A stretch of DNA of 64,000 nt, taken from positions 5,751,001-5,815,000 of the forward strand of contig NZ_CP125370.1 in the NCBI RefSeq assembly GCF_030034735.1, read 5' to 3'. The stretch comes from Paenibacillus sp. RC334 (GTDB taxonomy: Bacteria > Bacillota > Bacilli > Paenibacillales > Paenibacillaceae). Each line of letters starts with the position of its first letter. Position 1 is the stretch's first letter. The notes under the pieces are model-generated. The model made no database searches. It was not told the origin of the DNA and worked only from the letters and a program-made list of their open reading frames with translations. Made by a program: the position numbers and the translations under genes. This document shows positions 53,729 to 63,544 of this stretch, one piece after another.

Positions 53729-54493
53729 TCAAGACCCTTCTGTTTGTTCTGTCTTTGGACTTATGACATCTCCGTTCATCTGCACGTAATACACGCCTTG
53801 CCCGTTATCCAGCATAAACCGCCATACAGGTGCAGCCACCTGGCTATCCGAGTTAAAGGTTTGTCCGTAATAACCCAGCCGGATATCCTTCACAATCGCA
53901 TCACGCGGCAAATAACTGTCAATCAACCTTGCCAGCGCCTTGGATGCGGGCAGCATTTTCTTCGCTTCATCCGAGGGCTGGAGATCAACCTGAATTTTGC
54001 GATATCCGATAATTTTCTGGTTACTGTAAAACAGGGCCATCTTCACATTAAATAAAGGCCACTTTCCCTGTACCAATGGGTGTAGCACAAAAGCATCTGC
54101 CTGTCCGGATGTAAGCTCCTCCTGAACATCCAGCGGATCATACTGGTAGTTGTCGATGTCCCTGATTTGCGGCTGCAATGCCTCAACCAGCGCATCGTGG
54201 GTGAATACCAGCTTGCTGTCTACCGGCTCCGGTAACTTCACACGCTCATCCTTTTCCCCGCCATGGACATACGTGTAAGACAGCTTCGGCAACTGGGGGG
54301 TATCCCCGGGAATCGGAGCCAACACCTGAATGCTCTTCTCTTCCATTAAACGCTGCGTATTTTCATCCAGCGAAGTAAAATCCAGATTCGGCCCTGCCGT
54401 TTCCTGCGCATCACTCCACAACTGGCGCCCCAGTACTACATTGAGCAGCAAAAACGTGCAGATCAGTACGTTTTTGGCGCGGCTCCAATCCAT
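53729..54493 (-). CDS. walI: WalK accessory membrane protein WalI (YycI)
   Basis: This 254-aa protein has one N-terminal membrane helix ('VLICTFLLLNVVLGRQLW') and an extracytoplasmic domain. It follows walH, as YycI does in Bacillus, where WalH and WalI bind WalK and restrain its activity. AAGGGGGAA precedes ATG. Confidence 0.9.
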   Translation of the reverse strand: MDWSRAKNVLICTFLLLNVVLGRQLWSDAQETAGPNLDFTSLDENTQRLMEEKSIQVLAPIPGDTPQLPKLSYTYVHGGEKDERVKLPEPVDSKLVFTHDALVEALQPQIRDIDNYQYDPLDVQEELTSGQADAFVLHPLVQGKWPLFNVKMALFYSNQKIIGYRKIQVDLQPSDEAKKMLPASKALARLIDSYLPRDAIVKDIRLGYYGQTFNSDSQVAAPVWRFMLDNGQGVYYVQMNGDVISPKTEQTEGS

Positions 54494-54581
54494 TCCCGTT
54501 CCCCCTTTCTGTCATAACCCTGGCCATGCTTTATCCCTTTGCTGGTGCTATGCTGTGTGAGCAGCACCAAATCTGAATCAG

Positions 54582-55925
54582 TCACTTCTTTACCGCCTGA
54601 GATTGCTGCGTTTGCGGTGTACTCGACGTTGTCGCCGTCACTGCAACAGCGTGAATCTCTGCCACAGAACCGTCGCCCAACGTAACACGCCACTCGGGAA
54701 CGAGCTTTAACCCATCATTGATCAGCTCCGGCTGATATACAGGGGTCAGATCTCTAATCGTTTTCCCTTTAGCTACAGTTTCGAGCTGCTTCTTCAAAGT
54801 TTCGCCACCCGGAAGCATAACCTTCTTCGAGGATGGCTCGCCGCCCTTGAGATACAACAGCGAACGATCATAGACGGATGCCGTTTCCTGCTGGATTTCC
54901 AACAAAATCGTGCCAAACCGGAAGGATGGCGTATCCAGCACCGGATAAGATCCGTAATACTGCTGGAACAGCACATTGGTACGGTTCTCGTCGCTGCTTC
55001 TCATTTTCAACTGATACGAAGCATCCCAACCGCCATGCTGATTCACAAAATCAACTGCCGACAGCACATCCCTCACCGAACTGCTTCCGCCCGCCCCCGG
55101 TGCACTCGGATCGGTATAGCTCATCCAACGCTGCTCCTGCTTAATTTGCAGACTGCGCTTGCTGTCCGTATAAATTTGGGAACCGTCCTTCTCCTGAATA
55201 TTTCGCGTAATCCCTGGATCGAAAAACAAATTCCGCTGCATCTGCTCTGTCGTGAATAGCCCGGCATATACCACGGGCTGCACCGTCTCCAGGTTATCTG
55301 CCGGAATGTAATACTGATTATCCACCAGCTCGTACAACGGGGCATTTTTACCGAAATTCACATGCTGCCGGATATCCTCCATCGTCATATCAAACTGATT
55401 CGCCTCATACACCACATCGCCTCTGGCACTGAAAAAGAGGGCATGCGGCTTGGCATTTTTCTCATCTATATAGATCCAGATACGATTAATCGTCTCTCCC
55501 TGAAACACAGAATCCGGCGTCAGACGCATAACTCGCTCCAGTAATGAAACCGGGACACCCCCCGAAAAGGATAATTCCATGCCCTCATTCTCGCTGCGAA
55601 TCCGCGCCCAATCTGCCGAATGGATACTCCGACGTTGAAAGCTGTTGAAGCTCCGGCTCTCCAGCCGTGTAAAAATCAAATCATAGAAAGCAACACCCGG
55701 ATAAAAAACGGTATGCTTGTTTTGCCCTTGATGAATCAGCATTTTATCAGGAAACACGAGCTTTTCAATCTTTTTCTCCTGTCCCATGCTCTCGGTTTTG
55801 ACATAGTTCGTCTCCGAAGTAAGTACAGAATCACTGCCCGGAAGACGATAAATCAGAAAATAACTCTGTACGAGGCTGGAAGCAACCAGCAAAATAAGCG
55901 CCCATGATTTCAAACGTTCCTTCAC
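54582..55925 (-). CDS. walH: WalK accessory membrane protein WalH (YycH)
   Basis: This 447-aa protein has one N-terminal membrane helix ('SWALILLVASSLVQSYFLIY') and a large extracytoplasmic YycH-type domain. The start is GTG at 55925 with GGGAGGGAAG upstream. It overlaps the walK stop by 4 bp (GTGA). It acts with WalI to modulate WalK. Confidence 0.92.
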   Translation of the reverse strand: MKERLKSWALILLVASSLVQSYFLIYRLPGSDSVLTSETNYVKTESMGQEKKIEKLVFPDKMLIHQGQNKHTVFYPGVAFYDLIFTRLESRSFNSFQRRSIHSADWARIRSENEGMELSFSGGVPVSLLERVMRLTPDSVFQGETINRIWIYIDEKNAKPHALFFSARGDVVYEANQFDMTMEDIRQHVNFGKNAPLYELVDNQYYIPADNLETVQPVVYAGLFTTEQMQRNLFFDPGITRNIQEKDGSQIYTDSKRSLQIKQEQRWMSYTDPSAPGAGGSSSVRDVLSAVDFVNQHGGWDASYQLKMRSSDENRTNVLFQQYYGSYPVLDTPSFRFGTILLEIQQETASVYDRSLLYLKGGEPSSKKVMLPGGETLKKQLETVAKGKTIRDLTPVYQPELINDGLKLVPEWRVTLGDGSVAEIHAVAVTATTSSTPQTQQSQAVKK

Positions 55926-57751
55926 TGTGCTTCCCTCCCTTCACCCAACATGGGGAGCGTAAAGGTTGTGCAGGTCCCTTGACCATATTCTGACTCCAGA
56001 AAAATCTGGCCTCCATGCGCCTTTACAATTTCCCGGGCAATCGACAGCCCTAGTCCCGTACCGCCCATATTGCGCGATCTGGCCTTGTCCACACGGTAAA
56101 ACCGTTCAAAAATCCGGTCCAAATCCTTTTTGGGAATCCCTATCCCGGTATCCTGTACCGAAATAGACAGCATCCCCTCACTATTGCGGCGAGCTTCAAT
56201 CCGAATATTTCCGCCCTCCGGTGTATATTTCAAAGCATTGGACATCAGATTGTCCAGCACCTGCTCAATTTGGTCCCGGTCAATCACGACCTTGCCGATC
56301 CCCTGCTCCACGAACATTCCAGACCGGATATGCTTTTGCTTCATTTGAAAAGAAAATCGATCCGCGACTTCGTCCAGCATTTCCATCACATCCGCAGGCT
56401 GCATCCGCAAGGGCGCTTCATTGGAATCCAGCCGCGACAGATGCAGCAAATCCGTGACTAACCGGATCATACGCTCCGTCTCGTTGCGGATCACGCCTAC
56501 GAAACGCTCCGCGAGCTGCGGTTCACCCATTGCGCCGTCATCCAGCGCTTCGGCATAGCTGCGGATCGTCGTCAACGGGGTGCGCAGCTCATGCGATACA
56601 TTCGCTACGAACTCCCGACGTGTCGTCTCCATTTCCTCCTGCTCCGTCACGTCCTGGAGCACCGCAATCGTTCCCGTGATGCCAAATTCACGCCGATGAA
56701 TCGGCGTGAACGTCACGCGGATAACGATCGGCTCGTCCTGACCCGCTGGCTCCAGCTGCAAGAGCGTGGAAGCCGAAGAACCGCTGTACAGGGCCTCGGT
56801 TTCCTCCGGGTCGATACCGAGCAGCACCGCGATATGTCTGCCGGTCATTTCGTTCTCGTTCACGCCCAGCATCGCACTGGCTCGGCGGTTGACCAGAATA
56901 ACCCGGCCATTGTCATCTGTAGCGACCACTCCGTCGCTCATGTTGGTCAAGATGGAGGAGAGCTTTTCCTTCTCCTCTTCATTTTGTGACAACGCCTCGC
57001 GCAAGCGGCCTGTCATATAGTTAAAGGCCACACTGAGCCTGCCGATCTCATCGTCGCCAAACACAGGCATCTGCTGGTCGAATTTGCCCTCGGCAACCTC
57101 TGTCGCATGACGCGTCATCACCTTGATCGGGTGTGTAATCGTATGCGCCAGCACCACGCCCAGCACAGCCGTCAACGCCAATGCAATGAGCATACCCGAG
57201 AGAAATACATTGTTAATGCGTTTCATCGTATCGTACAACTCCGTCATCGAGGCGGCGATATACACCGCACCGACAATCTTGCCTTGGCTGATGACGGGCT
57301 TGGCGACGACCTTCTTGCGGACATTATCCTCGTCCACCATGTACTCCTCATTGTCACGGATACCCTGGAGTGCACGGCTGACCACCGTCTGCGTATTTTT
57401 GCGTCCGACATAATCGGCGTGTGAGCCTTGAGAAGTAATCAGCACCTTGCCGCTGGCATCCAATACCTGAATTTCTGCACCGCTAAAATCAAACAGATTA
57501 TTCACGCGTGCGCGCAGACTTTCCACGCTGTCTTCCTCCATTTTACCGTCACTGCCGTTCAGATCCTGCTCTGCCAGCACGGACAGCATTTCCGCCCGCG
57601 CCTGCAAGTCCTGTGTAAAGTTGCTCGTCAAAGAGTTCTTCATGGAGCTGACAAAATAGACCCCGATCAGCTGCATCGCCACTAAAATCAACAGCACATA
57701 AATAATGATCAGCTTCGCATGAATCGTGCGAAAGAAAGACAGCCATCTCAT
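55922..57751 (-). CDS. walK: cell-wall homeostasis sensor histidine kinase WalK (YycG)
   Basis: This 609-aa kinase has two membrane helices (about 12-32 and 182-204) around an extracellular PAS-like domain. HAMP, a cytosolic PAS domain, HisKA with phospho-accepting His in '[13 protein letters not shown]' and a complete HATPase with '[15 protein letters not shown]', 'DTGIGIP' and 'GTGLGLS' follow. It phosphorylates WalR and is essential in most Firmicutes. Its ATG overlaps the walR stop by 4 bp. Confidence 0.96.
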   Translation of the reverse strand: MRWLSFFRTIHAKLIIIYVLLILVAMQLIGVYFVSSMKNSLTSNFTQDLQARAEMLSVLAEQDLNGSDGKMEEDSVESLRARVNNLFDFSGAEIQVLDASGKVLITSQGSHADYVGRKNTQTVVSRALQGIRDNEEYMVDEDNVRKKVVAKPVISQGKIVGAVYIAASMTELYDTMKRINNVFLSGMLIALALTAVLGVVLAHTITHPIKVMTRHATEVAEGKFDQQMPVFGDDEIGRLSVAFNYMTGRLREALSQNEEEKEKLSSILTNMSDGVVATDDNGRVILVNRRASAMLGVNENEMTGRHIAVLLGIDPEETEALYSGSSASTLLQLEPAGQDEPIVIRVTFTPIHRREFGITGTIAVLQDVTEQEEMETTRREFVANVSHELRTPLTTIRSYAEALDDGAMGEPQLAERFVGVIRNETERMIRLVTDLLHLSRLDSNEAPLRMQPADVMEMLDEVADRFSFQMKQKHIRSGMFVEQGIGKVVIDRDQIEQVLDNLMSNALKYTPEGGNIRIEARRNSEGMLSISVQDTGIGIPKKDLDRIFERFYRVDKARSRNMGGTGLGLSIAREIVKAHGGQIFLESEYGQGTCTTFTLPMLGEGREAQ

Positions 57752-58479
57752 GCCCGCAGGCCACCTTTGCCCCCGCTAATAATGTATCCGAGTCCACGGC
57801 GCGTCAGGATCGTCTCCGGCTTGCTCGGGTTTTCCTCAATCTTCTCGCGCAGCCGCCGGATCGTCACATCCACCGTCCGCACATCCCCGTAGTATTCGAA
57901 GCCCCACACCGCCTGGAGCAAATGCTCCCTTGTCATGACCTTCCCGGCATTTTTAGCCATATAATACAGAAGCTCATACTCCCGGTGCGTCAGATCGAGC
58001 GGTGTACCGTTTTTGTATGCTGTATACATATCCGTATCAAAAAAGAGGTCCGCCACGCGCAGCCCCTGCTTCTCTTCCTGCGAACGGCTTTCCGACGTGC
58101 CTGCCCCGCCGCGCTGCTGTCTGCGCATCTGTGCCTTCACCCGCGCCAGCAATTCCCGTGTGCTGAACGGCTTCGTCACATAATCATCTGCGCCCAGCTC
58201 CAACCCCAGCACCTTGTCGATTTCCCCATCTTTGGCGGTCAGCATAATAATCGGCGTCTGGAGCTGATGCCCGCGCACCTCGCGGCACACATCCATGCCG
58301 TCCATCCCCGGCAGCATCAGGTCCAGCAAGATCAGGTCAGGCTGCTGCTTGACTGCGATATCCACCGCGCTGATTCCATCGAAGGCGCAAATCACCTGAT
58401 AGCCCTCTTTTTCCAAATTAAATTTCAAAATATCAGCGATAGGCTGTTCATCATCCACCACCAGAATCGTTCCCTGCAT
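57748..58479 (-). CDS. walR: response regulator WalR (YycF)
   Basis: This 243-aa OmpR-type regulator has a receiver domain with phospho-acceptor Asp in '[13 protein letters not shown]' and Lys in 'YVTKPFS', and a winged-helix domain ('[30 protein letters not shown]', '[13 protein letters not shown]'). It activates autolysin genes. The linker between domains has an insert rich in Gln/Gly/Arg. GAGGTGA precedes the ATG. It heads the walRKHIJ operon. Confidence 0.96.
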   Translation of the reverse strand: MQGTILVVDDEQPIADILKFNLEKEGYQVICAFDGISAVDIAVKQQPDLILLDLMLPGMDGMDVCREVRGHQLQTPIIMLTAKDGEIDKVLGLELGADDYVTKPFSTRELLARVKAQMRRQQRGGAGTSESRSQEEKQGLRVADLFFDTDMYTAYKNGTPLDLTHREYELLYYMAKNAGKVMTREHLLQAVWGFEYYGDVRTVDVTIRRLREKIEENPSKPETILTRRGLGYIISGGKGGLRA

Positions 58480-58609
58480 ACAGCGCTCACCTCTTCCTAC
58501 GGATCATGTTATATATTAACTTTCGTTTGTCAGTGTCCATAAGTTGCTTATTCTATTCTACCATACCCGCACGCCATTCTATTACTTGTCCAGCCCCTTT
58601 TTCTTACAC

Positions 58610-58658
58610 AAAAAAAGCCATGCCTGCACCCACTGTTAAGCATGCAGAAAAACATGGC
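58610..58658 (-). terminator. terminator of the M23 peptidase gene
   Basis: GCCATG and CATGGC form the outer stem with further inner pairing, followed on the minus strand by seven T. It isolates the M23 gene from the wal operon. Confidence 0.75.
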
Positions 58659-58706
58659 CTTCCCCGTATCCTCATGAATTATCATCCAGCGTTATAAACG
58701 ATCCTT

Positions 58707-60230
58707 CTATCTTAAATACGTCATTGGATTGCGTGGCGTATTGTCTTTACGAATTTCAAAATGCAGATGTGTTCCTGTCGAGCGTCCCGTGTTCCCCATA
58801 ACTCCGATCGACTCGCCTTGCTGAACCACCTGTCCCACATGAACGCCAATGCTGCTCAAATGCCCGTATACCGTCTGGTAGCCATTACCATGGTCGATCA
58901 TAATGACATTGCCGTAGCCATTCTGCTGACCTGCAAATGTAACTACACCTTCATCCGATGCGTGGATGTCAGGACTGCCGACCAAATCGACACCCTCATG
59001 CATACGTCCCCAGCGTGCGCCAAAGCTGCTCGACATCGCTGCGCCGGACACCGGCCAAGCGAACTCTCCCGATCCTTCGCCTACGACCTTTGTTCCTTTC
59101 AAAACCACCTCGGAAACAGACGGCTGCAACACCTTTTGACCGAGCCATTCCTCTTGCACGACCTCGCCATTCTCCTTGGTCAGACGGTAATCCATTTCCT
59201 TCAAGCCTGCCTGTCCAGGTCTGACGACCTTGGTAACTCCTGCTTTCAGCTCGTCACTTTGGCGAACCTCAATCTCAGGCTCAATGGCAATCTGCTCAAC
59301 GACCTTCTCTACCGTCCGGACCGTAACCGGAGCCTTTGGAGCGGTAAGCTTCAATTCATCCCCGATTTGCAGATACAGCTCACGCGAGCCGGGGTTGTTC
59401 TGCTTAATCTCCCAAGCGGTCATATTAAATTTATTCGCAATCGATGACAAGGAATCGCCTTCCTGTACCGTATACGTTACAGGTGCCTCACGCGCCTCAG
59501 TCAGTGCTTTAACCGCTTCTGCCTCTGTCAGCACCTTATTCGGGTCCGCTTTTACAGGCTCATATGCAATTTTCTCACGAATACTGGCAGACTCCAGCCA
59601 TGCTTTAGGGGCTTTGCTACTGGTACTTGCATGACTGCTGCCCACGGATGTTTTGCGAACCAGTCCCTTGATGCCTGTAGCCGTGGCCTCACCCGCAGGT
59701 GTGTATTTCTTCTGCACTTGCTTCAAAGCAGCCTGTGCAGTCGCTTTATCCTTTACAATACCGACCGTCTGGCCGTTGACCTTCACTTCTACTCCTTTGG
59801 CATACGCGGTGAGCATGCCGTCCAGCTTCTTCAGTGTTGCTCCGCTGTCGATATCCACTTTATACGCCTTTTCAATGCCTGTCGTTACCGCGCTTGTATT
59901 GAGCACCATGTCCACACCGGGATACTTGTCCTTATATTGCTTGCTCTTCGTTGCATACAGTTGATTTAGCTGTTGCTCATTGAGGATGCTTCCGACCTCC
60001 ACACCCTTTACATACACTTTATAATAAGGAACCGTATTGGCTCCGACATATTGATTGCCAGCAAAAATAAGACTGCCTGCAATCACCACACCGCCTGCGG
60101 TCCAGCTCAACCATTTTCTCCGTCCGTTCCACCACATTGCTATTTTTCCTGCTGCTCCAGCAGGCTTGTTTTCAACGCTTGATTCTTCTTTCCTGCTGTC
60201 TGGTGAATGCTTCCCCTTAAAAACCTCCAT
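58707..60230 (-). CDS. membrane-anchored M23 metallopeptidase with LysM and G5 domains
   Basis: This 507-aa protein has one membrane helix (about residues 40-60), a region of two G5/peptidoglycan-binding-like repeats, a LysM domain ('YTVQEGDSLSSIANKFNMTAWEIKQNNPG', about 258-300), a G5 domain and a C-terminal peptidase M23 domain with zinc ligands in 'MHEGVDL' and 'HLHFEI'. It should cleave peptide cross-links in peptidoglycan. Its place just upstream of walR and the usual WalR control of such enzymes suggest regulation by WalRK. AAAGGAG precedes the ATG. Confidence 0.92.
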   Translation of the reverse strand: MEVFKGKHSPDSRKEESSVENKPAGAAGKIAMWWNGRRKWLSWTAGGVVIAGSLIFAGNQYVGANTVPYYKVYVKGVEVGSILNEQQLNQLYATKSKQYKDKYPGVDMVLNTSAVTTGIEKAYKVDIDSGATLKKLDGMLTAYAKGVEVKVNGQTVGIVKDKATAQAALKQVQKKYTPAGEATATGIKGLVRKTSVGSSHASTSSKAPKAWLESASIREKIAYEPVKADPNKVLTEAEAVKALTEAREAPVTYTVQEGDSLSSIANKFNMTAWEIKQNNPGSRELYLQIGDELKLTAPKAPVTVRTVEKVVEQIAIEPEIEVRQSDELKAGVTKVVRPGQAGLKEMDYRLTKENGEVVQEEWLGQKVLQPSVSEVVLKGTKVVGEGSGEFAWPVSGAAMSSSFGARWGRMHEGVDLVGSPDIHASDEGVVTFAGQQNGYGNVIMIDHGNGYQTVYGHLSSIGVHVGQVVQQGESIGVMGNTGRSTGTHLHFEIRKDNTPRNPMTYLR

Positions 60231-60360
60231 GATTCTCTCCTTTTCAGCATATCTTATCTCTATATAAATGCGTTCGTTATTGGTTTTTCTCGCTATGATT
60301 CCAGCCTGTATTTACAAGTATCTATGATATTAGTCGCTATCTAGCATTGCATAGTTGCGT

Positions 60361-60386
60361 AAAAGGTTTCAAAATTTTAACCTTTT
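60361..60386. promoter_or_regulatory. inverted repeat upstream of the M23 gene
   Basis: AAAAGGTT and AACCTTTT are 10 nt apart, about 130 bp upstream of the M23 start. No T-run follows. It could be an operator. I found no clear WalR box (TGTWAH-N5-TGTWAH) in 60231-60450. Confidence 0.35.
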
Positions 60387-60456
60387 CGCGACACTGTTTA
60401 CTTTAACATAGCCTTTACAAAGAATTCAACTCCACTCCAATTTCTGCCTGACACGC

Positions 60457-60482
60457 AAAAAAATCCGCGCCCGGCGCGGATT
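60457..60482 (-). terminator. Rho-independent terminator
   Basis: AATCCGCG and CGCGGATT flank a 5-nt loop, followed on the minus strand by seven T. It lies 48 bp past the stop of the gene at 60530. Confidence 0.9.
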
Positions 60483-60529
60483 CCACAGTCCTATTGTGAG
60501 CATGAGCATTCCCCATAGTCGAATCGTTA

Positions 60530-61177
60530 CTATTTAAGCATACCCATCAGCTTGTTATACTCTTCTTTCGTTAGATACTTCGTAAGCACCTGCTGAATAT
60601 CCTGCAGCTCCTGCTCGGTCAGGCCGCCTTCCATCGCGGCAGATATTTTCTGCATTTCCTCAGGCGGCAATTTATTCATCAGAATCGCAAAAATTTCCTG
60701 CTTCTGCTCGGCGGGTAAACTGTTCTTCTTTTCCGTCAAATTATCGGGCGTGATGACCAGGTCATGACCTTCAATACTCGTTTCAGGTGTAGCGTTCCGT
60801 GACGCACCAGTCGACGAAGAACCGCCCTCCTGCGGGGTTTTCCCATTCGTTGCCCCACTGGTACCCGTGCCTCCTGCGCCGCTCCCACTCTCATCTAAGC
60901 CCTGTCCCATGACGGATAAAGCATCATCAGGCGGTGTTACACTTTCCGAACCGCCACCCGTAGCTTTGTTTTTTCCCGTACCTGTACTTTTATCGGTGCC
61001 AGAGCTTCCATTCAGCCAACCCAATCCCCATACTGGCTGATGATCCAGTTGAATGTTAAACTGCCGCAGCAGCGATTGAACATAGGCATTCACGACCACA
61101 CCTGTTACTGCCAGCGTTAAAGCACTGACCAGCACCACTGTTATTCCTTTTTTAAGCAGCCATCCAAGCCACCTCAT
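60530..61177 (-). CDS. uncharacterised membrane-anchored protein
   Basis: This 215-aa protein has one N-terminal helix (about 10-31, 'ITVVLVSALTLAVTGVVVNAYV'), a low-complexity Gly/Ser/Thr linker (about 55-130) and a helical C-terminal domain ('EQKQEIFAILMNKLPPEEMQKISAAMEGG'). It looks like a membrane-tethered helper outside the cell. Family not recognised. It is a single gene with its own terminator. Confidence 0.7.
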   Translation of the reverse strand: MRWLGWLLKKGITVVLVSALTLAVTGVVVNAYVQSLLRQFNIQLDHQPVWGLGWLNGSSGTDKSTGTGKNKATGGGSESVTPPDDALSVMGQGLDESGSGAGGTGTSGATNGKTPQEGGSSSTGASRNATPETSIEGHDLVITPDNLTEKKNSLPAEQKQEIFAILMNKLPPEEMQKISAAMEGGLTEQELQDIQQVLTKYLTKEEYNKLMGMLK

Positions 61178-61321
61178 ATCCCGTTACCTCCTTATACGCA
61201 TCTTGCCATGTGTATCATCATGAAGTGCATATAGATCAGTATTGACGAGATATGACGATTTTTAACCCTTGGAATATGTAAAACTAGCACGGTTGGATAG
61301 TAGATGTAATTCTTACATGAA

Positions 61322-62038
61322 TCAGCGCGTACGGCGCACCCAAAAATGGAAAATGTCGCTGCGGACATAATCCAGTGAATACAACACCTGTCTGTTCAGC
61401 TCATCGTAATGAAGCTGCTTGAGCAGTAACACCGTGGCCTGCGGATGCTTCAACAGACGCGTCATATGGGCATCGTCATGACTCGGGACGGTAAGCTCCG
61501 AATACGCGCCAACGATTCGTACCCCGGCTTTAAGTTCCAGACTTTGAAAAAGCGAACCCGAAAAAGACCCGCCGTCCAAAATCGAACCTGCTAATGTCTC
61601 CGGCATCCAATTGATAGAATGTGCTACCGCTTCCCCATCGGCTGTGCGAGTACGCTCCAGAACGATCATGGGCTCATTCTCGGAAAACCTCATTCGTTCG
61701 GCAATTTCAGGAGGACAAACCTTCATCCTCTTGATAGATTCCAGCTGCTCGTCTTCCCGCAACCCTGCCGAACGGATCATGTCCCCGATGCTGTACAGGC
61801 GGTCCAGCGAGCTTGGAATGCTCGGCAGCGGGCAAGTAGCGAACGTACCACTCCCGTGCTTCACCAACAGCTTGCCTTCCGTTTCCAACTGGCGGACGGC
61901 TCCCCGTAGCGTCGCACGCGAGACGCAGAACAATCGGGAAAGTTCAGCTTCCGAAGGCAGCCTCTCGCCCGGCTCAATTTGGTTGACCTCTATATATTCC
62001 TCTATAAGCTGCTTAATGTTCTCTTGTTTTGTTGACAC
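61322..62038 (-). CDS. GntR family regulator with UTRA domain
   Basis: This protein of about 238 residues has a GntR winged helix ('LIEEYIEVNQIEPGERLPSEAELSRLFCVSRATLRGAVRQL') and a UTRA/UbiC-like effector domain. I chose GTG at 62038 since the HTH starts right after it; the in-frame ATG at 62122 would overlap the upstream gene by 46 bp. It is the last gene of the leftward PHP operon and probably its regulator. Confidence 0.85.
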   Translation of the reverse strand: MSTKQENIKQLIEEYIEVNQIEPGERLPSEAELSRLFCVSRATLRGAVRQLETEGKLLVKHGSGTFATCPLPSIPSSLDRLYSIGDMIRSAGLREDEQLESIKRMKVCPPEIAERMRFSENEPMIVLERTRTADGEAVAHSINWMPETLAGSILDGGSFSGSLFQSLELKAGVRIVGAYSELTVPSHDDAHMTRLLKHPQATVLLLKQLHYDELNRQVLYSLDYVRSDIFHFWVRRTR

Positions 62039-62076
62039 CGTCCAAAGCCCAGCCTTTCTATTATAGTGACCTGAGT

Positions 62077-63084
62077 TCAAGTGATATACATCGGATTTGT
62101 AAAGGCAATCATCGTGACGCAATCTTCCATATATCCATATAATTCGGCTCGCACCCAGCCTTTTCCTGTTGGATCTTGTAATGATAGCGTATATTCACCT
62201 GATTGAGCAGGGATATAAGTTTCGAAGCATACCCCCTGGCCGCTTGTCAGCAGAAGGCGAAGGTTCTGAGGCTCAAGGTTGTAATGGCCTGCTCTCGTTT
62301 CCACATCCAATTGAACCGTCACAGACAGTGAATCCTCCACAGCCAGCTCTACACATTCGCCGATGTGATATCGCTTTTCACTGCCCTTAACCTGTGCCGA
62401 CATCGTCAGTAACGGTCCCATCGTAACCGACACCGAACCGAGGCGGATCGCCTCGACTGCCCGGTTAACTAAGCTCTCCTGCTCTTCTGCTTCACCATGA
62501 ACACCCAGATACGTGACAGCCGGAAGCGCATCATCCGGTTTGGATACATGCCAGTCCCGACCACTTACAGCCGTGATGCGATACCCCTGATTCAATAAAT
62601 CCGTCCACATGGCAAACGCCCGCTGGCTATCCCGCTTAATAGACGGCATAAGCGTTGACCAGACCTCAATATAATCGACCTCATGCCAGTCCTGAATGGT
62701 GTATTCCCAAAAGCACCCCGTACAGATCGGACTTCCGATCCTGAATGGATGGGCAAGCCCTGCAATGCCTCCCTGCTCATGCACTTGCCGGATTCCCTCA
62801 TGAATGTCATCCGGCCCCAGCACTCGCCAGTCAATAAAGCGGTCTACCCCCAGCGTCAGCAAATGTCCGTAAAAGGTCGTCCACTCCATCCCTGAAATGA
62901 TCGGGACACCGAACTGCTGCTGGACCCGTTCCTGATCCACAAGTGCCGACTGGGTATTGTGATCCGTCATAGCGATGCATTCAAGCCCGAGGTCCGCTGC
63001 GCTTTGGGCAAGCTCCTCCAGCGTTTGCTTTCCGTCACTGTGAAGCGTATGGGTGTGAAGCTCAGACGGAATCCATTTAAGCAT
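62077..63084 (-). CDS. PHP-domain metal-dependent phosphoesterase (CehA/McbA type)
   Basis: This protein of about 335 residues has the PHP metal motifs 'ELHTHTLHSDG', 'AMTDHNT', 'LAHPFR' and 'SGRDWH', all ligands present, and a C-terminal beta domain. CehA/McbA proteins hydrolyse phosphoesters or related bonds. ATG at 63084 with GGGGGAGGGA upstream overlaps the previous stop by 8 bp, which indicates coupling. Confidence 0.88.
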   Translation of the reverse strand: MLKWIPSELHTHTLHSDGKQTLEELAQSAADLGLECIAMTDHNTQSALVDQERVQQQFGVPIISGMEWTTFYGHLLTLGVDRFIDWRVLGPDDIHEGIRQVHEQGGIAGLAHPFRIGSPICTGCFWEYTIQDWHEVDYIEVWSTLMPSIKRDSQRAFAMWTDLLNQGYRITAVSGRDWHVSKPDDALPAVTYLGVHGEAEEQESLVNRAVEAIRLGSVSVTMGPLLTMSAQVKGSEKRYHIGECVELAVEDSLSVTVQLDVETRAGHYNLEPQNLRLLLTSGQGVCFETYIPAQSGEYTLSLQDPTGKGWVRAELYGYMEDCVTMIAFTNPMYIT

Positions 63085-63544
63085 ATATGGCTCCCTCCCC
63101 CAATACGTGAATTTGGTAAACAAGCGTCTCGGTCACAACGGCATGCAGACTGACGGTAATCCGCCACATTCCCGCCGGATTATCTCCTGCGAGGAATCCC
63201 GGCGAAGCCGCAGACGAACCGAGCCAATGCTCCTGCTGCATCTCGGGACGGTGTGCATTTCCCCGATGGCGGAGAGGGTCATCGACAGACAGCGTCAATA
63301 AATTTTGCAGTGGCATATACTTCTTCCACAGATCTGATGAATGTCCCGGTTCGTCGTATCCGTATTTGCTCATGCTTTCCTCAATAATTTCTCGCGCTTG
63401 CTCCTGATCCTCCAATAACTTGGGGGTGTAAGAGAAGTGAATGCGGATCGTGTCAGTCGGCTGTGGGATGTGAAAAGAGTACGTAATATGGCTCTGGGTG
63501 CAGGTTCTATCGACCGTTCCTTCCACATACAGTAGCCTGCTCAT
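63077..63544 (-). CDS. uncharacterised protein of the PHP operon
   Basis: This 155-aa protein is beta-rich with 'YSFHIPQPTDTIRIHFSY' and 'PAGMWRITVSLHAVV', like an all-beta sugar- or phosphate-binding domain. It overlaps both neighbours (4 bp upstream as ATGA, 8 bp downstream), so the three are made together. Similar beta-sandwich proteins accompany CehA/McbA genes. Family not recognised. Confidence 0.7.
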   Translation of the reverse strand: MSRLLYVEGTVDRTCTQSHITYSFHIPQPTDTIRIHFSYTPKLLEDQEQAREIIEESMSKYGYDEPGHSSDLWKKYMPLQNLLTLSVDDPLRHRGNAHRPEMQQEHWLGSSAASPGFLAGDNPAGMWRITVSLHAVVTETLVYQIHVLGEGAIYA